From JAPXSY01 sp034003585 (GTDB taxonomy: Bacteria > Verrucomicrobiota > Kiritimatiellia > RFP12 > UBA1067), in NCBI GenBank assembly GCA_034003585.1, contig JAVEYH010000024.1, forward strand, positions 1 through 34,825: 34,825 nucleotides of DNA. Direction: 5' to 3'. A program made the position numbers and the translations under genes. Shown piece by piece: positions 25,401 through 34,825 of this stretch (position 1 is the stretch's first letter; the number at the start of each line of letters is the position of its first letter). The notes beneath the pieces were generated by a model that was given only the letters and a program-made list of their open reading frames with translations, had not been told where the DNA came from and ran no database searches.

Positions 25401-26144
25401 AGCGCGCGGCGCGACGCGTACAACGGGCGTCCCGTGGATTTGCGGGAGGGGGAGAATGTGATCCATCTGATCAGCACCCATGCCTCCGGCGCCTGGCCGC
25501 TGAAAGTCCGGCTGACGGCTGTCGACGCGACCCGTCCCGGTGAGCTGCGGGTACTTCCGGCCGACCAGCTTTTCCAGGCCGGCCGGCTCAAGGCCAAAGG
25601 ACGGCGCGGGGTCGCGGGCGAGCCCTTCACGGACGGGGAGGGACGCGCATGGCGGTTGGCGCATGAGGACACCTTCGACCGGCTGCGTGTGGGATTGATG
25701 TATGAGGGGCGGGACCCGATCGAATGGCGCGACCATTCGGTACGCATTCTCGACGGCCGGCTGGCCGGTGCGGGACGGATCACGCTGAATCTGCGTCTGC
25801 CGGCGCCGCTCCGCGTGGAGTATGACGTTCCGGTCGTGAACGGCCGCGCCAACGCCGGACTGACGTTGGCCGCGCGCGGAGCCTCGGCCGTGGTGCGGGA
25901 TTGGCGGGAGGCCGAAGAACAAAAACAGGCGGTCACGCTGAACAACGTGCTCGGCGGCGTGACCGGGGAGACCGCGCGGGTGGTGGCCGTGTTTGACACC
26001 GGACGGAGCACCCTCTCCATCAGCGGAAAAAAAATGCGGGAGATTCCCGGCACAGAGTGGGTGCGCGGGTTGGATGAACTGACCCTGACTGGAACGCTGG
26101 ACAATCTGCGCATCCATACGGGTAAGGGGGTCAAACCCGACTGA
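22455..26144 (+). CDS. Giant secreted pectate-lyase-like beta-helix protein, paralog 2
   Basis: The product has 1229 residues from ATG 22455, where AAGGGG and the signal peptide (MNTVWVKGILMGVCTAAALRA) match paralog 1. The open frame continues upstream to 22308 only through duplicated leader DNA. The architecture copies paralog 1: two IPT/Ig-like units, the beta-helix starting at the same residue 203 (VFDITAYGAVANDF), a helical segment near 690-770, galactose-binding-like regions (DFLVAGPF, with VHPPESRLD) and a C-terminal ConA-like domain from about 1070 (EDTFDRL, ending DNLRIHTG). The N-terminal half is very similar to paralog 1, while the ConA-like domain is strongly diverged and shorter, so the two probably bind or process different ligands. 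The catalytic residues are unknown. Confidence 0.82.
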   Translation: MNTVWVKGILMGVCTAAALRAAEPAAVWVSQPVAPGEAVVVYGGPWTNVTEVTLEGPKRETVVPLKVTDDCVTFEYPPAWPLAAFDVRIRSGNGEAVRRVNAPDVWWVQGDAGQNVTAGGWLRVFGRCIGYDGKAVLEWRDGEGKTRSLPAKSGDLYALRVDLDPAFPAGVYEVSLLNGLDRRAIPIGKVDVMARREPWPERVFDITAYGAVANDFNDDTAAIRAALAALQQAGGGVLHVPRGRFGMRGELALPPKTLLRGAGMALSQLYWLDEDNPSGALVSGTREFGIEDLFLAAGNIDGGIVAKRPQEGEPWTSGHILLRRVRARFLHTDTTPIEASYRRSRSQAKPLSINGTFVRIHECDFYFSKGNSALHGQYLDITRNRFQGPECGYLSGRQVIFEGNDHEYRGLSFGNGSYNVLFRGNRLGGVYGDGDRETFTFDGGDPAYSDKAVACEGTSVTLKPGAWRHGEARWIGEPLYIIGGRGAGQMRWVTGIRGRTVEVDRPWDIRPDDQSHFVLALMRSRLLFLDNTDRDGNPFALYGTASDVVIAGNRLERTGGLHAHGMFKTVPEPSWFVQFLGNRIVEGNAVRGPFSYMVPASDSWLGFFDRGIRRPLTYPQNRVGVMRGNTLENNAFLAAHGRVKNMLMENNLVREADRGIVIASSVQDAIVRGNRFENVLRPLVLHDQVCCRAPERLVAGLSAVDALASGAAPSAAWRELTAEALALSRRRLPDAEEVAATRTLLARAAALLAARIGDQNVSATAVAALFGLDLTQANDFLFSRLQSGREVKIPLGGAYPDWGVPATLAATVEGFEGWGVRAEPPVRLAPGGRCGFALYVTRPDDRPQTFALPVRFTLTGEGWSVAFTETYRQDTLDVTDFLVAGPFRNASGKAIDSEVHPPESRLDVTESYDTLDGRKPWQAVRAATPGGTVDLNACFRKAELATAHAVAIVRATRPLRVRLQYGSNQNTLARVNGEAVGSSARRDAYNGRPVDLREGENVIHLISTHASGAWPLKVRLTAVDATRPGELRVLPADQLFQAGRLKAKGRRGVAGEPFTDGEGRAWRLAHEDTFDRLRVGLMYEGRDPIEWRDHSVRILDGRLAGAGRITLNLRLPAPLRVEYDVPVVNGRANAGLTLAARGASAVVRDWREAEEQKQAVTLNNVLGGVTGETARVVAVFDTGRSTLSISGKKMREIPGTEWVRGLDELTLTGTLDNLRIHTGKGVKPD
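23039..23253 (+). repeat. Near-identical segment shared with 19094-19308 (paralog 1)
   Basis: The 215-bp segment is collinear with 19094-19308 without gaps. The first 54 bp (23039-23092 against 19094-19147) and the last 61 bp (23193-23253 against 19248-19308) are identical at every base, including third codon positions. The 100 bp between them and the flanks carry many differences. It encodes the start of the beta-helix domain. Confidence 0.8.
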
Positions 26145-26374
26145 GAAGCGTACCGGAAATCCCGGTCGTCGCCGGCTTTGACTGTGTTGCCCACTTCTCA
26201 TGATTCGTAAGGATTGCCGCGCGCGGCGTCGGGCCGTCCACAAACCCGCGACAGGTAGGCGGTCCACGCCACGTGGCCGCTTGCTTGACCCCGACGCCCT
26301 TTTTTTGATAGAAACAAACACACAGTAAGTGATTTCCACGAACGGTACACACACCCTGACTAAGGAGTAAGACG
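26145..26374. other. 230-bp spacer upstream of the GH109-type gene
   Basis: No gene is present. A possible -35 TTGACC (26285-26290) is followed 17 bp later by ATAGAA, a poor -10; a T7 run lies at 26300-26306. The ribosome site AAGGAG lies at 26362-26367. The length and the inverted repeat at 26259 suggest that the GH109-type gene may have its own promoter. Confidence 0.35.
26259..26280. promoter_or_regulatory. Inverted repeat, candidate operator or RNA hairpin
   Basis: GCGG-t-CCACG, loop CCA, CGTGG-CCGC: nine base pairs with one bulged T. It also contains the perfect palindrome GCCACGTGGC (26268-26277). No U-tract follows directly, so it is not a standard terminator; the T7 run starts 20 bp later. 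Confidence 0.35.
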
Positions 26375-27799
26375 ATGTCAATCCAGGCTTCCCGTCGTAA
26401 TTTTCTGAAACTCTCTACGCTGGTCGGCTCCGGTGTGGTGGCCGCGAAAGCCATGGCGCCGCTCGCGGCGCAGGCGCAGCCGGCTGCGGCGGGCCAAACG
26501 GTCATGGGGTTGAGAACCCCCAAACTGGAGCGGGTGCGGCTCGGCTTCATCGGCGTGGGCGGCCGCGGGACCGGACATTTGCGGGACATGCTCAAGATCG
26601 AGGGAGTTGACGTGACCGCCGTGTGCGACATCTGCCCTCCCAATCTGGAGCGGGCGGTCAAATGCGTCACCGATGCGGGCAAACCCAAGCCTGCCGCGTT
26701 CGGTGACGGGCCGGAAGCGTACAAGCGGCTGCTGGAACGGGACGACGTGGACGCCGTGTATATCGCGACGCCGTGGCAGCTCCACGCGCCGCAGGCGATC
26801 GATGCCATGAAGGCCGGCAAGCACGCGTTCATGGAGGTGCCCGGCGGAATCAGTCTGGAAGAGTGCTGGGCTTTGGTCGACACAGCCGAGAAGACGCGCC
26901 GCCACTGCATGATGCTCGAGAATGTGAACTACGGGCGTGAGGAGCTGATGGTGCTCAATATGGTGCGCCAGGGACTGTTCGGCGAGTTGCTGCACGGCGA
27001 GGCCGCCTACATCCACGAGCTGCGCGGTCAGATGTATCAGGTCGAACCCCGTCAGGGCATTGGCTCTTGGCGCACGCTGCATTACGCGAGCCGCACCGGG
27101 AACCTGTATCCCACGCACGGGCTGGGCCCGGTGGCGCAATACATGGGCATCAATCAGGGCGACCGGTTTGATTATCTCAGCTCGGTCTCTTCTCCGGCTC
27201 TCGGCCGTCCGCTTTTCGCCAAAGAGCATTTCCCGGCGGATCACAAGTGGAACCAAATCCGCGATTGGCGCTGCGGCGACATGAACACGACCATCATCAA
27301 GACCGTGCGCGGCCGGTCGATCATGGTGCAGTGGGATGAGACCTCGCCGCGCCCCTACAGCCGCCACAACCTGATCCAGGGCACGCGCGGCACGTTCGCG
27401 GGCTTTCCGAACCGCATCGCGCTGGACTACCGTAAGGAGGATCTGCCCGAACCGGTGCGCAAAACGCTGGGCGACAAGCCCCGCACGAATTATCACGGAT
27501 GGGATCAAAATATGGCCCCCTGGTTCGAGGCCTACGAGCACCCGCTGTGGAAGCGGATGGGCGAAGAGGCCGCCCGGACCGGCGGGCACGGCGGCATGGA
27601 TTTCATCATGAACTGGCGTGTGATCTACTGCCTGCGCAACGGCGAGCCGCTGGACCAGACGGTGTACGACGCGGCGGCGTGGAGCGCGATCGGCCCGCTG
27701 AGCGAGCAGTCTGTGACCCAGCGCAGCCGGTCGGTGGACATCCCGGACTTCACCCGCGGGGTGTGGGAACGCACGGCGCCCTTCGGCATCGTGTCGTGA
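26375..27799 (+). CDS. Tat-exported GH109-type glycosidase (NAD-dependent, Gfo/Idh/MocA fold)
   Basis: The product has 474 residues. The N-terminus ASRRNFLKLSTLVGSG is a Tat signal, so the protein is exported folded with its cofactor. A Rossmann domain starts at 52 with GFIGVGGRGTG (57-67). GH109 alpha-N-acetylgalactosaminidases are recalled well by EECWALVDTAEKT, MLENVNYGREELMVLNMVR, GLFGELLHGEAAYIHELRG, the WRTLHY...YPTHG segment with H248, the RPY motif, and GHGGMDF near the C-terminus. GH109 enzymes cleave by transient NAD oxidation at C3, elimination and re-addition, and so can act on either anomer. N-acetylgalactosamine specificity is not proven; many relatives are unassigned or are plain sugar oxidoreductases. 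The start is set by AAGGAG 7 bp upstream. It is the last gene of the plus-strand cluster and converges with the phospholipase-like gene 10 bp away. Confidence 0.87.
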   Translation: MSIQASRRNFLKLSTLVGSGVVAAKAMAPLAAQAQPAAAGQTVMGLRTPKLERVRLGFIGVGGRGTGHLRDMLKIEGVDVTAVCDICPPNLERAVKCVTDAGKPKPAAFGDGPEAYKRLLERDDVDAVYIATPWQLHAPQAIDAMKAGKHAFMEVPGGISLEECWALVDTAEKTRRHCMMLENVNYGREELMVLNMVRQGLFGELLHGEAAYIHELRGQMYQVEPRQGIGSWRTLHYASRTGNLYPTHGLGPVAQYMGINQGDRFDYLSSVSSPALGRPLFAKEHFPADHKWNQIRDWRCGDMNTTIIKTVRGRSIMVQWDETSPRPYSRHNLIQGTRGTFAGFPNRIALDYRKEDLPEPVRKTLGDKPRTNYHGWDQNMAPWFEAYEHPLWKRMGEEAARTGGHGGMDFIMNWRVIYCLRNGEPLDQTVYDAAAWSAIGPLSEQSVTQRSRSVDIPDFTRGVWERTAPFGIVS

Positions 27800-27809
27800 C
27801 CGCAGAACC

Positions 27810-29048
27810 CTATTTCGGGATCAGCACCGGGTCGGCGAGCACCACGTAGTTCGCCTTGGAACGGTTGACCGGGGAAGCGAGAAAGGCCAGGTTGGTGACC
27901 CCGGCGACCGGGAGATCGATCGGCACGCTCTGCGCCGTGCCGCGAAGCTCTGTCCTGTGCAGTTCGGCGTCGTTGCCGAAAACCTGAAAAAGGATCTGGC
28001 CGTCGGCGCCGAGGTCGGCGTGCAGGCCCACACGGAGCGTCAGCCGCGAAAACAGGTTGCCGGGCAGGAACCAACTGATGCGTTTGATGCCGATCCCCAG
28101 ACCGTTGACCTCGGTGCGCTCGCCGTTGATCTGGAGCGCGAGGGGCACGGGATCTTTCCCGTCCCGGAGGGTCATGTCGCGTTGCGGGTGGCCCCAGTAC
28201 GGCGAGCCGAAAAACGCGGCCTGCGGGTAAAAGAGCGACGGCGCCTCGTTCGGCCAGTACGGGCTCAGTCTGACCGGCGCGGGCAAGACCCCCTCCTCGC
28301 GGGCGAGCGCGCAGACGGAGCGGAAGGCGTCGGCGACGATGCCGGCCGCGAGGACGGCGGAGGGACGCTGGGCCGCGGCGGAGGCCTGCTTGTCTTCAGC
28401 ATAGACCGCCCGGACGATATCGGGCACGCGGCCGCGCGCGAAAACCGTGCCGGCCTGCACACGCGCCAGAAGGCGGAACGCCGCCTCCGCCGCGGTCGCG
28501 CCCTGCGCGGCGGGCGTGTGCGTGTAACCCTGCAGATCAAAGCCGCCGCTTTCGAGGTGCGAGTGGAGAAGCATATGCTCTTTTCCGGCGGGGGCGGGCA
28601 TGTACTGGCCGAGGAGCCGGTACATGTTGTCGCCCACGGAGGAGTGCGCGGGGCAGGTCCAGTCTTCCAACATGTGCGCGAGCACGCCGAGGTGACGGGC
28701 CGCGGAGGCCGCGTCGTTCGTTTTGAAGGACGCGACGGCATGGCGGATATAGTATTCGAGCATTTCGTAATTGGATGCGGCATCCCACGGAAGGTGGAAA
28801 TTCTCGAAGCGTCCGGAATAGGATTCCCGCCCCGTGAAATCCCATACAAAGCGCTCGTTTCCGTCCTTCTTGTAGACCCAATCCGGGATCAGGCAATATC
28901 CGGCGCCGAGCGGTGCGCGCTCTTTGCCGAGCAAAGCCGCGTCGGCGGGCGGAAGGGTTTCCAGTGCGGCGCGGGTGATGACGGTGTGCGCGTCGCCCCA
29001 TCCAAAAGCGGAGGCGGCGGTTAGGACTGCGAACAGAAGAAGTTTCAT
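27810..29048 (-). CDS. Exported P1-nuclease/phospholipase C-like protein with C-terminal NPCBM-like domain
   Basis: The product has 412 residues from ATG 29048, preferred over the ATG at 29078 because AAGGAG (29057-29062) lies 8 bp upstream and the signal peptide MKLLLFAVLTAASA then starts at residue 1. The mature protein begins close to W17 and H21 (FGWGDAH), as in S1/P1 nucleases and zinc phospholipase C, whose N-terminal Trp is a metal ligand. Further likely zinc ligands are D56, H119, H125 and D129 (HMLED) and H135 (CPAHS), then HSHLESGG. From about residue 295 there is a beta domain with NGLGIGIKRISWFLP, then LTLRVGLHAD and ILFQVFGND, resembling the NPCBM carbohydrate-binding module. Nuclease, phospholipase or another phosphodiesterase activity cannot be separated by sequence. 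It is transcribed after cmk and the small membrane protein. Confidence 0.75.
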   Translation of the reverse strand: MKLLLFAVLTAASAFGWGDAHTVITRAALETLPPADAALLGKERAPLGAGYCLIPDWVYKKDGNERFVWDFTGRESYSGRFENFHLPWDAASNYEMLEYYIRHAVASFKTNDAASAARHLGVLAHMLEDWTCPAHSSVGDNMYRLLGQYMPAPAGKEHMLLHSHLESGGFDLQGYTHTPAAQGATAAEAAFRLLARVQAGTVFARGRVPDIVRAVYAEDKQASAAAQRPSAVLAAGIVADAFRSVCALAREEGVLPAPVRLSPYWPNEAPSLFYPQAAFFGSPYWGHPQRDMTLRDGKDPVPLALQINGERTEVNGLGIGIKRISWFLPGNLFSRLTLRVGLHADLGADGQILFQVFGNDAELHRTELRGTAQSVPIDLPVAGVTNLAFLASPVNRSKANYVVLADPVLIPK

Positions 29049-29056
29049 CGTGAATT

Positions 29057-29062
29057 CTCCTT
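29057..29062 (-). promoter_or_regulatory. Ribosome binding site fixing the start at 29048
   Basis: AAGGAG on the minus strand lies 8 bp before ATG 29048 and overlaps the ten extra codons that a start at 29078 would add. This supports the shorter protein. Confidence 0.7.
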
Positions 29063-29129
29063 GAGCGGTTTCAAACATTCCTTGTGTCCGGGGAGGAGCC
29101 GGGGAAAGGGGAGGCGCGTGCCGGCACGA

Positions 29130-29234
29130 TCAGGAAGGCGGACCGGAACGCAGCGTCTTGACGATAAAGAAGAGGCAGCAGCAGGTGATAACGCTCCAGC
29201 AGAGCGTGAGGGTGACCCATCCGGCGGCGGTCAT
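29130..29234 (-). CDS. Small single-span membrane protein overlapping the cmk stop
   Basis: The product has 34 residues: MTAAGWVTLTLCWSVITCCC, then LFFIVKTLRSGPPS. A hydrophobic segment of about 20 residues is followed by a positively charged tail (K-T-L-R), the signature of a single N-out/C-in membrane span. The ATG (29234-29232) overlaps the cmk stop by 4 bp (ATGA), so it would be translated by coupling; there is no separate Shine-Dalgarno. Three consecutive cysteines lie in or near the membrane. I recall small proteins with a Gly-Trp then hydrophobic layout in PVC genomes, but no function. The 81 bp that follow, up to the phospholipase-like gene, contain nothing else than that gene's ribosome site. 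Confidence 0.6.
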   Translation of the reverse strand: MTAAGWVTLTLCWSVITCCCLFFIVKTLRSGPPS

Positions 29235-29914
29235 AAGGCACCCGGCTTCCATGCGTCCGGCAGGGAGCGGATCACGGTTTCGACCACCTCGTCCAGCGTC
29301 AGGAACGTGCTGTCAATCTCCAGCGCGCCGTCCGCCTTGCGCAGCGGCGCATGAAGCCGCGAGGAGTCGATCGCATCCCGCGCGAGCAGGGAACGTTTGA
29401 CCTCCTCGGCGGATTGGTTGGCGATTCCCTTTTCAATCTCTTCCCTGCGGCGCCGCTCCGCGCGCGCCTCCGGGCTGGCCACAAGGTAGAACCGCGCGGG
29501 GGATTCGGGAAAAACGGCGGTGGTGATATCGCGGCCTTCCACGATGAGGTCGCCGAACCGGGTCAGGCCGCGGAGCCATGCCGTGACACGGTCGCGGACA
29601 GCCTTGACGGTGGCGACCGGACTGGCATGCGCGTTGATTTCAGGTGTCCGGATCGCGTCGCCGGGAGGTTGGCCGTCCACCGTGAAAAGGATGGCGCCCT
29701 GTTGCGCGGCGAACCCGACCTCGACCGAATCCGCGAAGGCGGCGACCGCCGCGGGGTCGGCGGAGTTCACGCCGTGCCGCAGGCACTGCCAGGTCATGAT
29801 GCGGTACAGCGCGCCGGAATCCACGTGCAGAAAACCGAGGCGTGCCCCGACCCGTTTGGAAACGGAGGACTTGCCCGCGCCGGAAGGGCCGTCGATCGCG
29901 ATGACTCGGGACAT
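29231..29914 (-). CDS. cmk: Cytidylate kinase
   Basis: Cytidylate kinase phosphorylates CMP and dCMP to the diphosphates in pyrimidine nucleotide metabolism. It has 227 residues, the usual length of bacterial Cmk. The P-loop IDGPSGAGKSSVSKRV is at about 7-22, FLHVDSGALYR (about 28-38) carries the nucleotide-binding Asp and Arg, LIVEGRDITTAVFP is the conserved GRD loop, and a family-typical basic lid includes RAERRRREE. The usual GRDIGTVVFP is changed to GRDITTAVFP, a modest variation. The start ATG 29914 has GGAGG 8 bp upstream and lies 17 bp after carB, so the two pyrimidine genes form an operon. Confidence 0.95.
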   Translation of the reverse strand: MSRVIAIDGPSGAGKSSVSKRVGARLGFLHVDSGALYRIMTWQCLRHGVNSADPAAVAAFADSVEVGFAAQQGAILFTVDGQPPGDAIRTPEINAHASPVATVKAVRDRVTAWLRGLTRFGDLIVEGRDITTAVFPESPARFYLVASPEARAERRRREEIEKGIANQSAEEVKRSLLARDAIDSSRLHAPLRKADGALEIDSTFLTLDEVVETVIRSLPDAWKPGAL

Positions 29915-29931
29915 GGTAAATGGCCTCCGGG

Positions 29932-33138
<3,207 letters not shown>

Positions 33139-33435
33139 AGGTGGGGTCCTGACCTTTCGAGCTTGAGTTCGGACGTCTCCGGCCCGCGCCGACGCGCCGG
33201 GAGCCGTCCCGAAATGTGCGCTTCATGATGCCAGTTTCCCCCGCGCTCGTCGAGTCAAAGCTGACCCGGTGAGGCGTGATCAGCCGGGAAGGGGAGGGCG
33301 GAGGCGGGGCAGCCCGTTTCCCTGCTGACCCCGCCGGATATGCGCCGAATATGCGGGGGACAGGCTTGACTGCATGATGCGTTGTCGAATACGATACCCA
33401 CATGCTTCGTGGCGTGTCCAACCGAAAGGGGTGTC
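33139..33435. other. 297-bp divergent spacer between carB and the LamG-type gene
   Basis: No gene is present. A good plus-strand promoter lies at 33366-33395. On the minus strand, toward carB, TTGACT (33258-33253) is present but no acceptable -10 lies 16-19 bp from it, so the carB promoter is not located. No riboswitch or attenuator-like structure was recognised. Confidence 0.4.
33366..33395 (+). promoter_or_regulatory. Sigma-70-type promoter for the LamG-type gene
   Basis: TTGACT (33366-33371) and TACGAT (33390-33395) are 18 bp apart, matching five and four of six consensus bases. The predicted start is near 33402, giving a leader of about 34 nt with the AGGGG ribosome site. Confidence 0.5.
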
Positions 33436-34825
33436 ATGAGAAAAACCAGGGCGTTTATGTTGATTCTTGGGTTGATCGCTTCACGTTCCGGCGCGACCCT
33501 CCTCTACCGGCTGACCTTCGATCACACAGGCGCGGTTGGCGGGGAAGCCGATGCGATTTACACGTCGGGACCGGGTGATCTTCTCGACCCGCACCAGTGG
33601 GTCACGCGCTACGGCACCAACCCCGTGCCGCAAATCGCCGCGAGCGACGGCCCGCAGGGCGGTGGTGCGCTGGTCACGGCCGCGCAGCTTGCGGGAAGCG
33701 GGCAGGGCCCGGGATACACCTCGTCCACAACGAACAACAAGGCTTACTTTGTTCATGGGGGCCATGACCGCGGGTTGACCCTGGAGGCGGTTTTCCGGGC
33801 CACCGCCTGGACCGCGAACGGTTGGGGCGGCATGGTGAACTATAACAACGAGCATTTTCTCGGTTTCGCCTGGGGCACGAAGGATCATCCGCACATCCGG
33901 TTCCAGGTGAAGAGTGTCGGGGTCATCACAAATATTCCGGCCGCATCCCTGTGCGATGACGCGTGGCACCATGTGGCGGGCGTGTGGACACGGGATGCGG
34001 ACGGGGCGAACGGGCGGCTCGAAATCTTTCTCGACGGCGTGCCGGCCGCAAGCCGCGCGGTGCCGATCCCCGGCTCCGCCATCACGATTCCCACCGGCGG
34101 GTGGGGCTTTTCCGCCGAAGGATACACGACCCCGCCGCGCCTGCGCTCGTTCATCGGAAAGTTGGACGCCGCGGCGGTGACGGATGACGTGCGTGGTCCG
34201 GGACGTTTCCTGCTCGCGGGGCACGACGCGGACGCGCTTCCGGATCTCTACACCGAGGATTTCGCGTCAGGCTGGTCCAACGGTGTCGCCGGATTCACGG
34301 GCAGCGGCGCCGCCGTTCCGGGCAGGTGGGCCTTGCGGGATGGGGAACTCGGAAAGTGGCAGGTCATGGATACCGGCGCGCCGCAGGGGCTGGCGCTCGC
34401 TTTCACGAACGGGAGTCATAACAGCAGTTGGTGGCAGACAGGCATGCAGACACCCTTCCGGTTTCCGGCAACGGGGCCGGTGACCGCGGAGTTCAGCGCG
34501 CGTGTGCGGATCGCCTGCAACGCGGTGTCCGGCAAAGTGTGGGACGCCAGAATCCACCTGATGAGCCGTGACCAGAACGGGTACGGCCTTGCCGTCAAGC
34601 GCAGTCTGTACTCCGCCTCGCATGGCGCGGACAACAAGGTTTATACGCGGATCATCAAGTTCAGGGGATCTACTGCGGCATTGGGCATCGGGTCGACCTC
34701 GAACTGGACCGAAAGCGAGGGTGCGGACGCCACGGGAGAGGTGGTGGTTGCGGATGCCGGGGAGACGGATTTCATCCGCCTGCATGTGAGGCTGTCGCAG
34801 GAAACGTCGGGCGGGCCGGTGACCG
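33436..34825 (+). CDS. Secreted LamG/concanavalin A-like domain protein, 3' end outside the window
   Basis: The frame opens at ATG 33436 (AGGGG five bases upstream) and stays open to the last base, giving at least 463 codons. Residues 1-20 are a Sec signal (MRKTRAFMLILGLIASRSGA). The mature start LLYRLTFDHTG is typical of LamG-containing PVC surface proteins. Residues about 120-270 form a LamG-like domain: LTLEAVFRATAW, then DDAWHHVAGVWTRD and LEIFLDGVPAASRAV, the characteristic strand-turn-strand of this fold. A second beta-rich unit begins near 285 (LYTEDFASGWSNG) and has an overall DUF-type beta-sandwich look, also ConA-like. No catalytic residues are recognised. Carbohydrate or protein binding at the surface is likely; the C-terminal anchor, if any, lies outside the window. 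Confidence 0.78.
   Translation, partial: MRKTRAFMLILGLIASRSGATLLYRLTFDHTGAVGGEADAIYTSGPGDLLDPHQWVTRYGTNPVPQIAASDGPQGGGALVTAAQLAGSGQGPGYTSSTTNNKAYFVHGGHDRGLTLEAVFRATAWTANGWGGMVNYNNEHFLGFAWGTKDHPHIRFQVKSVGVITNIPAASLCDDAWHHVAGVWTRDADGANGRLEIFLDGVPAASRAVPIPGSAITIPTGGWGFSAEGYTTPPRLRSFIGKLDAAAVTDDVRGPGRFLLAGHDADALPDLYTEDFASGWSNGVAGFTGSGAAVPGRWALRDGELGKWQVMDTGAPQGLALAFTNGSHNSSWWQTGMQTPFRFPATGPVTAEFSARVRIACNAVSGKVWDARIHLMSRDQNGYGLAVKRSLYSASHGADNKVYTRIIKFRGSTAALGIGSTSNWTESEGADATGEVVVADAGETDFIRLHVRLSQETSGGPVT

Noticed and set aside
27790..27820. A bidirectional terminator between the convergent genes
   Set aside because: Only 10 bp separate the stops and no stem with flanking A/T tracts is present.

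Overview
The window is a GC-rich bacterial chromosome segment. It probably comes from the PVC superphylum, most likely Kiritimatiellota or a Verrucomicrobiota/Lentisphaerota relative. The indications are a set of Tat-exported enzymes that are cytoplasmic in most bacteria, LamG-type and beta-helix secreted proteins, a XylR-like (periplasmic-binding-protein plus AraC) regulator, and an intergenic CCACGGAT-type repeat of a kind I recall from these phyla. The phylum is inferred; no rRNA gene is present.

Left arm (1-11098, minus strand). Reading in the direction of transcription, a XylR-like sugar-responsive regulator overlaps recC by 4 bp, recC overlaps recB by 4 bp, and recD follows 18 bp later. 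This is a complete RecBCD recombination/repair operon headed by a carbohydrate-type regulator. A small exported coiled-coil/beta-sandwich protein follows with its own strong promoter inside the end of recD. The last gene, cut by the window edge, starts as a membrane-anchored coiled-coil protein (possibly RmuC).

Centre (11345-27799, plus strand). Eight genes run in one direction, and every product carries a Sec, Tat or lipoprotein export signal: a beta-strand-repeat surface protein, a sugar isomerase/epimerase-like TIM barrel, an enolase-superfamily (mandelate racemase type) protein, a creatininase-family amidohydrolase, a clan GH-D-like glycosidase, two giant tandem paralogous pectate-lyase-like beta-helix proteins, and a GH109-type NAD-dependent glycosidase of the Gfo/Idh/MocA family. 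It looks like an extracytoplasmic glycan-processing locus, with no transporter, sulfatase or SusC/D pair in view. Between the two beta-helix genes lie decayed tails of the creatininase and the glycosidase. These show that a block of the locus was tandemly duplicated and then collapsed. The two beta-helix genes also share long identical DNA runs, which suggests gene conversion.

Right arm (27810-33138, minus strand). carB (carbamoyl-phosphate synthase large chain) and cmk (cytidylate kinase) form a pyrimidine pair. They are followed by an unlisted 34-residue single-span membrane protein that overlaps the cmk stop, and by an exported P1-nuclease/phospholipase C-like protein with a C-terminal NPCBM-like domain. 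After a divergent spacer with a good promoter, a LamG-type secreted protein (33436 onward) runs off the window.

No rRNA, tRNA, CRISPR array, transposase or integrase was recognised.
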